Positions 62,856 through 64,000 of a stretch of DNA of 64,000 nt are shown piece by piece. Numbering within the stretch: position 1 is the first letter of the stretch; each line of letters begins with the position of its first letter. Position numbers and translations under genes: made by a program. This DNA is from JACVCK01 sp041940385 (GTDB taxonomy: Bacteria > Planctomycetota > Phycisphaerae > Phycisphaerales > UBA1924). A model generated the notes under the pieces. It searched no databases. It was not told where the DNA came from and was given only the letters and a program-made list of their open reading frames with translations. The DNA is taken from contig JBGTSD010000002.1 of NCBI GenBank assembly GCA_041940385.1, forward strand, positions 1 to 64,000, given 5' to 3'.

Positions 62856-63905
62856 TCAGCAGTTCGTATTGAACGCGCTCAGCACGACATTCAGATCCCC
62901 GAAGTCCACATCCCCGTCCTCGTCGAAGTCCGCCGCGGCGTTGTACGCGGGCTGCCCCACGACCGTGTTGAACGCGCTCAGCACCGCGTTCAGATCGGCG
63001 AAGCCGATGAAGCCGTCGCCGTCCACGTCGCCGGGGCACGGCGCCGCGGCGAACCCGCGCACCACGATCACCCGGTTCCCACCGTTGAACGTCGAGAAGA
63101 AGAAGTCGCCCGTGGACGCCTCGATGTACGCGCCCTCGGCGCCGGCGAGGCCCGTGATGAACACTCGGCGCGTGCCAGGGATCGGATCGCCGGTCGCGTC
63201 CACCTCCCACGCGGACACCGAGCTCGCGCTGTACTCGCTCAGCAGGATGCTCGGCTTCGGGAAGTGCGGCGAGCCCGCGGGGACATAGATGATTCCCTCC
63301 GGACCGCCCTGCAGCAGCGGACCCGGGATGATGGACGTCACGTCGTACGCGCCAGGCACCGTCGACGACGGCGCCAGCGTGGCGCGCGCCCAATGCCAGG
63401 AGTTGTACGAGGCGAGCGCCAACTGACCGGCCGCGCCGTAGCCCGGCGGCACGAACTGCAGCGCGCCCACCGAACTGCCGAGGCCGCCGCTCATCGACAG
63501 CGACTGCGACAGATTCATCACCGATGAGCCGGGCAGGATCTGCCCCAGCTCATGAATCGGATAACGCGTGAAGAAGAGCACGCCGCCCGGCCCGTAGCTC
63601 AGCCCGCCGTCGATGTTCGGCGCCGTCGCGAACTGCACGCCCGCGCCGGCGAACCCGGTGACGTGCCCGTCCGTGCGCACAAGCGGCACGGCGTAGATCG
63701 CGCCCGACCCGGTGTTCGCGGCGCCGCCGATCAGCAGCGTGTTCGGGTCGTTGGCCTTCAGCGTCAGCCCGCCGAGCGGCGACGCCACGCCCATCGGCGT
63801 TCCCAGGTCGGCCAGTGTGTACGACGAGTCAAAGGGCGGCTGAAGCACCTGCCCCATGGCAGGCGTCACCGCAACCAGCGCACCGATCGCCATCACGCCC
63901 AGCAT
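62856..63905 (-). CDS. Exported protein with Cys-flanked dockerin, possibly a short beta-propeller
   Basis: A 349-residue secreted protein with a signal peptide (MLGVMAIGALVAVTPAMGQ) and a dockerin of two loops (CPGDVDGDGFIGFADLN and ADFDEDGDVDFGDLN) that ends in Cys. The central region (LLIGGAANTGSGAIYAVPLV, IDGGLSYGPGGVLFFTRYP, GPEGIIYVPAGSPHFPKPSI) has the look of a propeller or jelly-roll protein with many short strands. Family not recognised. GGGAG precedes the ATG. The 95 bases upstream to the window end hold no feature I could identify. Confidence 0.75.
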   Translation of the reverse strand: MLGVMAIGALVAVTPAMGQVLQPPFDSSYTLADLGTPMGVASPLGGLTLKANDPNTLLIGGAANTGSGAIYAVPLVRTDGHVTGFAGAGVQFATAPNIDGGLSYGPGGVLFFTRYPIHELGQILPGSSVMNLSQSLSMSGGLGSSVGALQFVPPGYGAAGQLALASYNSWHWARATLAPSSTVPGAYDVTSIIPGPLLQGGPEGIIYVPAGSPHFPKPSILLSEYSASSVSAWEVDATGDPIPGTRRVFITGLAGAEGAYIEASTGDFFFSTFNGGNRVIVVRGFAAAPCPGDVDGDGFIGFADLNAVLSAFNTVVGQPAYNAAADFDEDGDVDFGDLNVVLSAFNTNC

Positions 63906-64000
63906 CTTGCTCTCCCTTCGTGCCCGCCGCCCCCACCCTAGCGCACCCCACCCATCACTGTAGGAATCGCCGCGGCGTTCGCAAGAGATTTGCGAGATCG

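Overview
The window is high-GC bacterial DNA that most resembles Planctomycetota of the Phycisphaerae/Phycisphaerales type. The signs are several exported proteins ending in paired dockerin-like loops (GDVDGDGVIGFNDLN style), a HYExAFE-family protein, a long MoxR/DUF58/BatA-type locus with a 1241-residue DUF4175-like protein, and a PEP-CTERM-like C-terminus. About 52 protein genes fill nearly all of it. No rRNA, tRNA or CRISPR array was seen.

Layout. 1-10 kb: 3' end of nuoF, a STAS protein, a small lipoprotein, tag, a coiled-coil lipoprotein and hsp20. A tight minus-strand run follows: exported methyltransferase-like protein, ybeY, exported LanC-like protein, cysS. Then upp and tmk on the plus strand. 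10-27 kb: a long minus-strand block with moxR, an exported endonuclease/phosphatase with dockerin, DUF58, BatA-like, VWA and DUF4175-like proteins, a Q-rich protein, a prenyltransferase-repeat protein and two further exported proteins. Many of its genes overlap by 1-4 bases, so much of it is probably translationally coupled. 27-33 kb: fpg and dnaA, with a non-coding segment between them that carries four DnaA-box-like 9-mers (probable oriC). Then come a metallo-beta-lactamase-fold nuclease, a VTT membrane protein, and a 640-base non-coding segment with three parS-like palindromes and several repeats. This looks like the replication-origin neighbourhood.

32.7-36.1 kb: a 924-residue exported protein whose N-terminal half has normal GC and dockerin-like repeats. 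Its C-terminal ~390 residues are clearly lower in GC, and its stop overlaps the start of a low-GC, acidic 195-residue cytosolic protein. This resembles a secreted toxin with an immunity gene and is the most interesting candidate for an undescribed system here. 36-42 kb: a PhoD-like phosphatase with dockerin, a PEP-CTERM-like protein, and aguA/aguB. 42-48 kb: a membrane protein, a methyltransferase and a class IV aminotransferase in an overlapping plus-strand run, a DUF4190-like protein, and an lptF/lptG-like pair. 48-53 kb: a prepilin-type cluster followed by a HYExAFE protein and small membrane/exported proteins. 53-58 kb: PSP1/RicT-like protein, signal peptidase I with a large insertion, and carboxypeptidase Taq. 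58-64 kb: three exported dockerin proteins, two of them tandem paralogues.

The assignments come from reading motifs and translations by eye. No database or structure search was run. Start codons rest on ribosome-binding sites, overlaps and family N-termini, and are uncertain where stated.
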